A DNA stretch of 35,474 bases from Candidatus Neomarinimicrobiota bacterium (lineage in GTDB: Bacteria > Fidelibacterota > UBA8477 > JABMPR01): NCBI GenBank assembly GCA_034716895.1, contig JAYEKW010000086.1:5175-40648 (forward strand). The letters run 5' to 3'. Position 1 is the stretch's first letter, and each line of letters begins with the position of its first letter. The notes under the pieces are model-generated. The model did not search any database. It saw nothing but the letters and a program-made list of their open reading frames with translations, and had not been told where the DNA came from. Below are positions 26,079 through 34,300 of the stretch, piece by piece. The position numbers and the translations under genes are program-made.

Positions 26079-26729
26079 ATGAAAAAATTATGGGAAAAAG
26101 TGAGGATGTTTCAGGACGGTGAGATACCTGGTCCTAAATGGACAGACCCCTTATCCCTGAGTTTTCCGGTTGAGACAGAAATTGCCTTTATGGAATACTT
26201 TTTCAAACTGACCCTCACGCGATTTCGACCTGCTCTAGTCTTGGGTATGTTGCTCTACGGTTTATTCGGTGTGTTGGATTATTTATGGTTGCCGGAAGTT
26301 TTGGGCCCCTTTTTATTGATTCGATTTGGGATCGTTATGCCAATTGGTTTTGTGATCTACCTCGTCTCCTTCCGTGACATATTCAGGAAATTCTATCAAT
26401 TGTTCAGCATACTGTATATGCTGGCTGCCGGTATCGGTATCGTTATTATGACTCTCATTCAACCCCAATACACAGAGACCTATTATGTTGGGATCATTCT
26501 GGTTCTAATCTTTATCTACATCCTGTCCGGCTTGAGATTCTATTGGGCTGCTGCCAGTGGTGGGATCATTGTGATCAGCTATATCATTGGGATCCAATGG
26601 GTTACCAATGAACCCTGGTTCTATCACGTTGATAATTATTTCTTTTTAACGGGTTCTAATATGCTGTTGATGCTGGGGGGCTATTTTATGGAACTCTTTT
26701 ACCGGCGAGAATTTCTGCTGCAACGTTAG
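26079..26729 (+). CDS. Membrane sensor half of a histidine kinase (ends at an in-frame TAG)
   Basis: 216 residues. A short cytoplasmic start (MKKLWEKVRMFQDGEIPGPK) is followed by six membrane segments (ALVLGMLLYGLFGVLDYLWL, LLIRFGIVMPIGFVIYLVSF, FSILYMLAAGIGIVIMTLI, YVGIILVLIFIYILSGLRFY, ASGGIIVISYIIGIQWV, FLTGSNMLLMLGGYFMEL) ending in YRREFLLQR. This block resembles the six-span N-terminal sensor found in some adenylate and diguanylate cyclases. The TAG at 26727-26729 is followed in the same frame by LTQERETIKQINIGLEARVM and then the kinase half, so the natural protein was probably one piece. Without the kinase half it would be a membrane protein with no output domain. Confidence 0.75.
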   Translation: MKKLWEKVRMFQDGEIPGPKWTDPLSLSFPVETEIAFMEYFFKLTLTRFRPALVLGMLLYGLFGVLDYLWLPEVLGPFLLIRFGIVMPIGFVIYLVSFRDIFRKFYQLFSILYMLAAGIGIVIMTLIQPQYTETYYVGIILVLIFIYILSGLRFYWAAASGGIIVISYIIGIQWVTNEPWFYHVDNYFFLTGSNMLLMLGGYFMELFYRREFLLQR

Positions 26730-26786
26730 CTCACCCAGGAGAGGGAGACGATCAAGCAGATCAATATTGGTCTTGAAGCCAGAGTT

Positions 26787-27479
26787 ATGGATAGAACCAA
26801 CAAGCTCCAAGAGGAAGTCCTGGAACGTAAAGATGCCCAGGAAACTGCCCAAAATGCCCTGAAGCAAAAGGATGTTTTACTGCGAGAGGTCTATCACCGA
26901 ACCAAGAACAACATGAACGTGGTGATTTCATTACTTAACATGCAATCTGCTGAACAGAACAAACGTCCTGTCGAAGATGCCTTTTCTGCGATCTCAGATC
27001 GGATATACTCAATGTCACTGGTTCATGAACAGCTCTATCGCAGTGAGGATCTCAGTACGATTCGTTTTGATGAATATGTCAAAACTCTGGTTTCGCGATT
27101 GCACTATTCCATGCCAAAAGTGCCTGGTAACATCAGGGTTAGTTATGAATGTGAAGCCATTGAGATTGGTCTGGCTGAGGCAGTGCCGCTGGGATTGGCA
27201 GTGAACGAGATCGTTACCAATGCCTTTAAGCACGGATTTCCAGATGGTCGTAAAGGGCAAATTCAGATCCACATGAAAAACAACAAAATGGGTAACTTGC
27301 TGATCGAGGTTATTAACGATGGCCTGGTGTTCCTAAAAGATGTGAATATCGATAACCCGGAAACACTGGGTTTACATCTGATCAAGATGCTTATCCAGGA
27401 TCAGCTGCAGAGTAAGTTGAGCATCGTTTCAAATAAGAATGTCCGATATACAATAGAGTTACTACCCACAGAAGACTAA
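26787..27479 (+). CDS. Histidine kinase half (HisKA_2/HATPase)
   Basis: 230 residues from the ATG at 26787, in the same frame as the upstream sensor. Residues 1-30 are coiled coil. The phosphoacceptor is H37 in LLREVYHRTKNNMNVVISLL, the signature of the HWE/HisKA_2 type. The ATPase N-box is in PLGLAVNEIVTNAFKHGF (about 135-152), with the G-box at ETLGLHLIKMLI. The 3' end is intact with a normal stop (TAA). No strong ribosome site lies before 26787, so separate translation of this half is uncertain. No response regulator gene is near. Confidence 0.78.
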   Translation: MDRTNKLQEEVLERKDAQETAQNALKQKDVLLREVYHRTKNNMNVVISLLNMQSAEQNKRPVEDAFSAISDRIYSMSLVHEQLYRSEDLSTIRFDEYVKTLVSRLHYSMPKVPGNIRVSYECEAIEIGLAEAVPLGLAVNEIVTNAFKHGFPDGRKGQIQIHMKNNKMGNLLIEVINDGLVFLKDVNIDNPETLGLHLIKMLIQDQLQSKLSIVSNKNVRYTIELLPTED

Positions 27480-27514
27480 TACCAGTTGCACCTCCAGCCT
27501 GCACCCTAACTTCT

Positions 27515-27842
27515 TCAGCTTTTCCCATTTCTCTGTACTTCGATGAACTCAGCATACCACACTTAACCTGAATAATTCATAGCCACTAAGTCACCAAGAC
27601 ACAAAGTTTAATAAAATATATGCTTATCAAAAATTATCACTCACAGATGCAAATAATACTGTTTAAAATGACCTTGTTCATAACTTTAATACTTTTCGTG
27701 ACTTAGTGTCTTCGTGGCAATAATTCATGAATAATGCAGGTTAAAGTTCCTACCAGAGCTATCAGTCTCCACACTACATGCTACGCCCTGACAAGCAGCT
27801 ATGCCCGCCTATGCCAAAGTCGGTCTCCACGTTTGCAGTTAA
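27515..27842. repeat. Dispersed repeat, copy 2 (interrupted)
   Basis: ACTTCGATGAACTCAGCATA at the left and CTACATGCTACGCC, GACAAGCAGCTATGCC and AAGTCGGT at the right match copy 1 (11420-11560). The gap between the blocks is about 174 bases longer than in copy 1, and the extra DNA is the element at 27567-27740. Confidence 0.7.
27567..27740. mobile_element. 174-bp miniature inverted-repeat element with TTAA duplication
   Basis: Bounded by TTAA at 27563-27566 and TTAA at 27741-27744; the matching place in copy 1 of the host repeat has a single TTAA (11469-11472). The ends are inverted repeats: CCTGAATAATTCAT at the left and ATGAATAATGCAGG at the right. Next inside, GCCACTAAGTCACCAAGACA pairs loosely with CGTGACTTAGTGTCTTCGTGGC. 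The interior is AT-rich and has no open frame, so it would need a transposase from elsewhere. The 4-base TTAA target fits the YTAR targets reported for IS701-type elements; this family link is inference. Confidence 0.7.
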
Positions 27843-27945
27843 GTCTGTTGCAGTCTCACCGCTATTAAATATGGTTCATCATAATAGTGCATACCTGGAT
27901 ACAATCATTGAGATTTGGGGTCAATAAAATATTCTGGGGTATAAA

Positions 27946-28220
27946 GGTATAAGGGTTATAGAGGCTGTGTGAGAATAGGGACAACTCTTACCCCATGCTT
28001 TAGCTTGGGGGTGGGTATGATAACCCACTGATTCTTTGGGCTTTAGCCCAGTATTGTTGGGCTAAAGCCCTCCTTTTTGATATTTTTATAACCCCCAGGC
28101 TGAAGCCTGGGGTAAATATTAATAGTAACAGTACTATACGTAGATAACTAAAGATAATATTAGCAAGCAATTATTCCATTGCAATGAAGTTTTCACACAG
28201 CCTCTATACCCTTATATCCC
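27946..28220. mobile_element. Nested inverted-repeat element (MITE/REP-like), about 275 bp
   Basis: The outer ends pair: GAGGCTGTGTGAGAA at 27961-27975 with TTTTCACACAGCCTC at 28190-28204, extended outward by TATAAGGGTTATA and TATACCCTTATA. Inside, TTACCCCATGCTTTAGCTTG (27988-28007) pairs with CCCAGGCTGAAGCCTGGGGT (28093-28112). At the centre, GGGCTTTAGCCC (28038-28049) is the exact reverse complement of GGGCTAAAGCCC (28059-28070). There is no open frame. The GGCTGTGTGA end resembles termini of several transposon families, and the core resembles REP sequences mobilised by RAYT transposases. It could fold into a long cruciform or RNA hairpin. Confidence 0.7.
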
Positions 28221-28274
28221 TAACATCCTCGTCTACAGGTACGCATTTGGGGGAAGAGCCTTAAATATTTATTT

Positions 28275-29096
28275 CTATTGCTGTTCCAACTGAGTATAGT
28301 CTATTTCAGAGCCCAGGGCGCTATGTGGAATGAGATAGATCGCCAGGGTGATGACAGCGGCAGAAATGATCCAGATCTTGGCATTTCCAGTCTTTTTTTG
28401 CTGCCAGGCTGCCAGGACCCAGGCAATGAATGCCACCGCCGTTTTATTGTCGGTCAGGTCGTGTCCCCAGGGCCAACCCGTCCAATAGGCATCAAAAGCA
28501 TACTTTTGAACGATGGGGCCCAGAAATAAACCTCCCAGCATGAGAAAAAGTCCGGTGAGAAGTGTATATCGCAAAGCATAGGCACTTTCTACAAAAGCAG
28601 CCAGACCCGTTCGGGTAGCCATCAACATTGCAGAAAACATAAACAGAATATGGGGGATAAGAACAGCTGCTGGAACAGCACCCTTAAATCGTATAATCAC
28701 AGGTTCTTCGGACAAGCTAATTGACGCACCGGTGTCGGCTCGTAGATCAACGGTGTAAATAATCTTACCGGCTGGTGGCTGTGAGGGTAGATTGGCAATG
28801 AGGTGACCGTCATCCATCATAAATGGAGTCAAACGCCATTCATCATGACTTTTGAAACGTTTCCATTTCAGGGTGGCGCTGAATTCCGGTTTGGCAGCAC
28901 TCAGATCGATGACTGCATTCTCACCAGTATTCTGAGAACGGGGGAGATGGTAGCTGATCTCCTTGCCATTCAGGGAAATTTGACCTTTAACCGGATAGGT
29001 CGGGCCGGTGGCTCGCTGGTAGACAACAGATGAAAGAGTTATAAAGATAGCTAAAGCCCATAACAGACCAGCTTGAAGTTTAGTATTATCGGACAT
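28275..29096 (-). CDS. Conserved membrane protein of unknown function
   Basis: 273 residues. One N-terminal membrane segment (GLLWALAIFITLSSVVY) is followed by a periplasmic beta-sandwich-like part (VKGQISLNGKEISYHLPR, ATLKWKRFKSHDEWRLTP, KIIYTVDLRADTGASISL) and then four membrane segments from about residue 150 (AVLIPHILFMFSAMLMATR, YTLLTGLFLMLGGLFLGP, TAVAFIAWVLAAW, IWIISAAVITLAIYLIPHSA). The loop TGWPWGHDLTDNKTAVAFIA between the second and third is strikingly polar and looks conserved. Proteins of this look occur in FCB genomes, but I cannot name the family. AAAGGAA lies before the ATG. It is probably a monocistronic unit. Confidence 0.7.
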   Translation of the reverse strand: MSDNTKLQAGLLWALAIFITLSSVVYQRATGPTYPVKGQISLNGKEISYHLPRSQNTGENAVIDLSAAKPEFSATLKWKRFKSHDEWRLTPFMMDDGHLIANLPSQPPAGKIIYTVDLRADTGASISLSEEPVIIRFKGAVPAAVLIPHILFMFSAMLMATRTGLAAFVESAYALRYTLLTGLFLMLGGLFLGPIVQKYAFDAYWTGWPWGHDLTDNKTAVAFIAWVLAAWQQKKTGNAKIWIISAAVITLAIYLIPHSALGSEIDYTQLEQQ

Positions 29097-29118
29097 ATTT
29101 TATTCCTTTGTAAATGGC

Positions 29119-29200
29119 AACCACTGATTACACGGATTGCACAGATAAGTTATCATGTAAGCTCTGCTTGTGTCTTTGCGAGTGAAACGAAGCAATCTCC
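29119..29200. repeat. Two short dispersed repeat fragments between genes
   Basis: ACCACTGATTACACGGATTG at about 29120-29139 is of a string type often seen between genes of environmental bacteria. TGTCTTTGCGAGTGAAACGA with AGCAATCTCC at 29171-29200 matches the reverse strand of 18596-18630 in part. No gene is present in 29097-29265. Confidence 0.5.
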
Positions 29201-29265
29201 AATAGCATTTCAAGATGCTCAATTCAGACACGAATCACAGTACTCTGTGAAGGAGAATTTACTCT

Positions 29266-31050
29266 TTATAGTTGAACAATAAGGATGACTTTCTCTTCGC
29301 CTCTCAGGACTTCCACGGTGATACGCTGACCCAGTTTCACATCTGCCATACGCCCCATATAGTCATATACATTTTTCACTGAGCGACCCTCGAGAGAGAT
29401 CATGACATCACCTTTCTGCATACCAGCAAAAGCGGCGGGTCCACCAGGCACCACACCGCCCAGCAGAAAACCATTGGCATCTGCAGCGGCAAAGTCCGGG
29501 ATGATTCCCATTTTCACCTTTCCGCGTTTACCACCCTTTGGAGGTCCTTTGGGGCCGGCTTCCAGATATTCAAAAGCTGTTTCCCTGGAGGCGATATCCC
29601 TGACCAGTTCATAGGTGAAATCAGCAATTATCTTTTCACCTTTAAAATTGATGGTTTCGATATCATCAGCAGGAGTGTGGTATTCCTCGGTAATACCGGT
29701 GAAGAAAAAGAGGACCGGGATATCTTCAATATAAAAAGTTGCCTGGTCGGAAGGGCCGTAGCCATCGGGTGTCATGGACAGTTTGAAATCATGCCCTTTT
29801 GCCATTTCAGTCAAATAGGCTTCCATTCCTTTAGCGGTACCGGTTCCGCCAACGGTCAGGATCCGGGATTTTGGGTTCAAGCGACCGATCATATCCAGAT
29901 TGAACATCTGCTTGATCTGCTTGAGGTCGATCAAGGCATTTGAGGTAAAGAATTTTGACCCCAGGAGCCCCATCTCTTCAGCTCCAAAAGCCATAAACAA
30001 GATACTGCGTTTGGGCGTGGAGTTGCTCAAGGCCAGCTTCTCAGCAATTTCCAGAACTGCGGCAACACCAGAGGCATTGTCATCTGCGCCATTATGGACA
30101 GCGATGGTGTCTGGTTTCCGCGAACCGGAGCCTTTACCGCCCCAGCCCAGATGGTCATAGTGAGCACCGATAACGATAAATTCATCCTTTAAAATTGGAT
30201 CACTGCCTGGTAAAAGAGCCACAACATTTTGGGTCGTGACTTCCTGTTGAAGCACTTCAGTTGTGACCTTCACTTGAATATCAACTGCAAAACTTTGGGG
30301 AATCAGTTGTTCATTGAGTTGGGTCTCAAGCTCGAGGATGTTTTTCCCCTTGCTGGCCAGTAATTGGTCAGCCAATTCTCTTTTGGCATGAATAACAGGT
30401 AGGGCAGCCATGGAAAAGCTTCGATCGATGAGCAACTCCATCAGTTCGTCCTTGGCATCAAATTTATTGCCATTGACAAAAATGGCACCGGTTGCACCAT
30501 GGTCACGGGCGATGAGCATTTTGTGGCGCATGGAGGAATAGTTATCGTATTTGCTTCGGGCAGATTCATTCTCAGGATTACCGCGCAGGATCATGACCCA
30601 CTTATCTTTAACATCCAGATCAGTGTAATCATTCCATTGCATCGAGTCATTTTCGATTTGAAAACCATAGCCGACAAAGACCAGATCTGCCTCCAGGCTG
30701 GAGTTCATGGAAAACACGGTCGGGGTGTAATCCTCACCAACAGTAGCAGAGATCCCTGTTGCTTTAAAACTGTTATTCGGTCCCAACTTTACGGAAGTGA
30801 TGACATCAAAGTGCTGATAACCATCATTACCCAGGGGCATTAGTCCGAACTGTTTAAAATGATCACCAATATATTCAGCAGCCAGTTTACCCTGGGGAGT
30901 TCCGGGCTTCCGGCCTTCCAATTCATCGGATGCCAGGTAAGCGATATGGTCATACAGCTCGTTTTGACTGATTTTTGCCTGACTTGATTGCATGGGCAGG
31001 GAACATTGCAGAAGCAACATACTGATAATGGTAAGCATAATATATTTCAT
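29266..31050 (-). CDS. Secreted M28-family metallopeptidase with PDZ domain
   Basis: 594 residues. Lipoprotein signal with Cys 16 (MLLLQC). A PA-like insert lies at about 105-225 (ADLVFVGYGFQIENDSMQWN, GATGAIFVNGNKFD). The M28 peptidase domain follows with its zinc ligands in order: H297 in GAHYDHLG, D323/D324 in NGADDNASG, E358/E359 in FGAEEMGLLGS, D386 in NLDMIGR and H458 in EEYHTPAD. After a Gly/Pro/Lys linker (GPKGPPKGGKRGKVKMG) comes a PDZ domain at about 515-594 (GVVPGGPAAFAGMQKGDVMI). It is predicted to cleave amino acids or dipeptides from peptides outside the inner membrane. All catalytic residues are present. GAGGA precedes the ATG. The gene is divergent from the type IX-secreted protein gene. 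Confidence 0.9.
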   Translation of the reverse strand: MKYIMLTIISMLLLQCSLPMQSSQAKISQNELYDHIAYLASDELEGRKPGTPQGKLAAEYIGDHFKQFGLMPLGNDGYQHFDVITSVKLGPNNSFKATGISATVGEDYTPTVFSMNSSLEADLVFVGYGFQIENDSMQWNDYTDLDVKDKWVMILRGNPENESARSKYDNYSSMRHKMLIARDHGATGAIFVNGNKFDAKDELMELLIDRSFSMAALPVIHAKRELADQLLASKGKNILELETQLNEQLIPQSFAVDIQVKVTTEVLQQEVTTQNVVALLPGSDPILKDEFIVIGAHYDHLGWGGKGSGSRKPDTIAVHNGADDNASGVAAVLEIAEKLALSNSTPKRSILFMAFGAEEMGLLGSKFFTSNALIDLKQIKQMFNLDMIGRLNPKSRILTVGGTGTAKGMEAYLTEMAKGHDFKLSMTPDGYGPSDQATFYIEDIPVLFFFTGITEEYHTPADDIETINFKGEKIIADFTYELVRDIASRETAFEYLEAGPKGPPKGGKRGKVKMGIIPDFAAADANGFLLGGVVPGGPAAFAGMQKGDVMISLEGRSVKNVYDYMGRMADVKLGQRITVEVLRGEEKVILIVQL

Positions 31051-31190
31051 GAGAGTCCTCGACTTGAGATGGTTTTTATCACGATAGCAGTATAATTCTG
31101 CAGTAAGCTATTTCAATATATTTCATGATGTCGATATTCTCATTTGCGGAACCACATTTATTGCTTTGAAAACGTCATTTGCAAGATAAA

Positions 31191-31207
31191 TTATGGTGAC
31201 ACCATAA
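31191..31207. promoter_or_regulatory. 17-bp perfect palindrome, possible operator
   Basis: TTATGGTG-A-CACCATAA is an exact palindrome around one central base. A half site ACCATAAT recurs at 31229-31236, 28 bases downstream of its first occurrence (31201). It lies in the 255-base divergent region between the peptidase and the large secreted protein gene, about 100 bases before the latter. A dimeric repressor or activator could bind here; none is encoded nearby. Confidence 0.5.
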
Positions 31208-31305
31208 TAATATGCTGTATCAAACTGGACCATAATGCAGGTAGAAAACTTGAATCCCAGAGGAGGAGACAGGTTCGCTTGTACAATTTTAAAAAAGGGG
31301 TTACC

Positions 31306-34300
31306 ATGAGAAGAATGACAATGTTGACTGTACTCGCAATGCTAGTGTTTGCAGTTTCAACTACATTTGCCGGAACCATACTGGTGGTTGATGACGACAA
31401 TCGCTATAACAATGAAACAAGGATATATGCGGCTTTGACCAATTTGGGGATCGCCTACGATTCATACGATTGTGATATCACTTCAGCTAGTCCTGACTCT
31501 ACTGCCATGTCAGCCTATGATCTGGTGATCTGGTTTACCGGTGACGATTATACCGATCTTTATTTCTGGAATGCAGGTGAAGTGGATAATCCGCATATCA
31601 TCAATTATTTGGATCAAGGCGGCAACCTTTGGATGTTTGGGCTTAGTATTAGCTATGATCGTTATGGTGGTGCTGCTGACACCTTTGCTGTTGGTGATTT
31701 CATGTACGACTATGTCGGGATATCCTCTTATGATGCACAGTCAAGTTCCAATGATGGGGGACTTGGTGTAAGTGAATTAGACCAGACAACCAATGTGATC
31801 TCCAGTATTGATACCATTACCTGGAATACCGGTAGCGGGAATCTGAGTTATGTCGATGGGGGTACACTAACCGAGGATGCTGTTTCTCACTACGTCATGG
31901 GACCGGATACTTATCCATTGGCTGGTCTTTCTACTGTTCAAAGTCATACCACAGATACTTTCACTCTCTTCAGTTCCTGGTTTAACCCTTATTATTTTAG
32001 TTCCACTGCAGATCGCGATACCTGGGTATCAGATGTGATCGACTGGTTTGAACTGCCCGAAGACACCCTGGCCACAATAAGTCTGGTTGGACCGGCAGAT
32101 GGTTCATCTTATGTGATGGATGTGCTGGTCGGCAGCGGTATCGATCTCACCTGGGAAGACAATGGAGCCACCAGCTATACGGTCTATTTCAGTGCTGATA
32201 GTGTTCTGATCGATTCTGTGGAAGGTCTTACTGATACAACTACCTTTGTTGACCATGCAGCTCTAACAGCTCTAATGGGAGCGTCGGACTATATCGCTAT
32301 TGATTGGTATGTATCCGCTACAATGGGTGGTGCAACGGTAATTAGCGATCCCTTTACCTTTGCTCTCTCCAATCAAACTGAAACCATTCTTGTCGTAGAT
32401 GATGATGGCTATCAGAACTATGAATATTCTATCTATGAATCATTGCAGAGAACTCACTATGCTTTTGATAGTTACGATACTTATGCTATGGGCGGCAGTC
32501 CCGATGCAACTACTCTAGCTGCCTATGACCTGGTGATCTGGTATACTGGTAATGATGGGGGCGATCTATATTTCTGGGATGGAATTGAAGCAGACAATCC
32601 AGCAGTTATCAGCTATCTGGACAATGGTGGCCGGATGTGGATCAATGGACTTGATGTGTTGTATGACCGTTTCGGTGGTGCCCCTGATTCATTTGTACCA
32701 GGTGATTTTGCCTATGACTATATGGGACTCGCATCCTACAATGCCCAGTCTCGCGCAGATGATGGTGGCGGTGGTGCCCCGCTGATCGCGCGTTTGCCCA
32801 GTAGCACAGTTTCTGCACTGGATACAGTGACCTGGCGCTTTGCCACGGCCTGGTATATTGATGCTGTAACTCCCAATTACCGCGGTTTTGATGACTATAC
32901 TATGGGTCCGGATGACTACAGTCTGGCCGGTCAGGCCAATGTGTGTCATCATGTTGGTGATGACTTTATAGTGCTTAACTCGTTCTTCAATTTTCAACAT
33001 CTCAGTAATGATTCCACTCGTGATGTATTCATGAATGGCGTGATCAATTGGTTCAACCAAATCGCCAGCGCCACAGTGCCTACAGCAGCTGTTTTGACAG
33101 CACCGGCCGATGATACAAGCTTTGAAATATTTGTGACTGACACAGCCGATGTCGTGTTTAGCTGGGAGGCTTCCACCGATGCTGAAAGTGGTGTTGAATA
33201 CCGTTTTCTGCTAGGTGAGAGTGCTACAGACATTGCCGGTATCATTGTCAGCGATCAATCAGTTACTGAGTATGTCATGAATGAGCATGTCCTCTACAAC
33301 ATGATTCATGCTGATCAGGACACGCTGGAACTATTCTGGCAGGTCCTGACTTATGATGCGGACCACAACATCACTGAATCAGCCATAAATTCCTTTTTGG
33401 TCGTGCGTGATTATGGTTCAGGTCCGGCACCATTCTCTCTCATCAGTCCACATATTGGGGCGATGATTCGGGTTCATGAAACCAATGTTATGGATTATGA
33501 ATTCAGCTGGGAAACCAGTACTGATCCAGGTGGTTTGACTGTCGCCTATACCTTAATGCTCATTAATGAAGATGACTCAACGATCTTTGCTTTGGCAAAT
33601 GGAGATACGACTGTTTCGATCAGCTCAACCACCCTGCTGACATTATTTGGCGCTGAAACTGTCCTGGATCTAACCTGGGATGTGGTTGCCTCAAATAGTG
33701 CTATTGAAACGCATGCCATGGTTCCTTTCGATTTGACCCTGGTGCATGCATCACCACAGGAAATCTCAATTCTGGTGGTAGATGATGACAACCGCTATAA
33801 CAATGAAACCAAGCTCTATACAGCTCTGGATGATAGTTATTATCTCTACGAGACTTTTGATACAGATGCTGCCGGAGCTTCTCCTGATTCAGCGGATCTG
33901 GCTGGCTACGACCTGGTGATCTGGTTTGCCGGTGATGATGGCGTTGGTCTTTATTTCTGGAATGGTGCTGATGAAGATAATAGTGTGATTCCTCAATATC
34001 TGGATGCCGGTGGTCGGATGTGGCTATACGGTGCCGACTTTCTCTATGACCGCTATGGCTCAGCTCCGGATTTCTTCGGTCCTGGTGAGTTGATCTATGA
34101 TTATTTTGGTACCAGTGCATATCTGGCACAGGCCTGGGCTAATGATGATAATACTGGTCTGGAAATGCTGGTCAAAGCAACTGGCTCTGCAGTAACAACC
34201 ATGGATACTATTCGTTGGGGAAGCACCAGTGGTATTGTAAAATATGTGGATGGCTGTGCGCTGGGTGAAGGTGCCCTGGCAGACTTGAATTTCGGTCCAG

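Larger units (their letters stand above)
26079..27479 (+). pseudogene. Histidine kinase reading frame interrupted by one TAG
   Basis: Ignoring the single TAG at 26727-26729 gives one continuous 466-codon kinase: six-span sensor, coiled coil, HisKA_2, HATPase. Nothing else is damaged. TAG is used as an ordinary stop elsewhere in the window (14341-14343, 16986-16988, 25827-25829, 35428-35430), so recoding is unlikely. A recent nonsense mutation, a sequencing error or a split kinase are the choices. Confidence 0.6.
27480..28274. other. Non-coding cluster of small repeats and inverted-repeat elements
   Basis: 795 bases with no gene. From left to right: copy 2 of the dispersed repeat (27515-27842), split by a TTAA-bounded insertion (27567-27740), then about 95 bases with no recognised feature, then a nested inverted-repeat element (27946-28220), then the 3' end of the minus-strand gene starting at 29096. 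The parts are listed separately. Confidence 0.7.

Noticed and set aside
26727-26729. TAG read as an amino acid (stop-codon recoding)
   Set aside because: Several intact genes in the window end in TAG without sensible continuation, so TAG works as a stop here.
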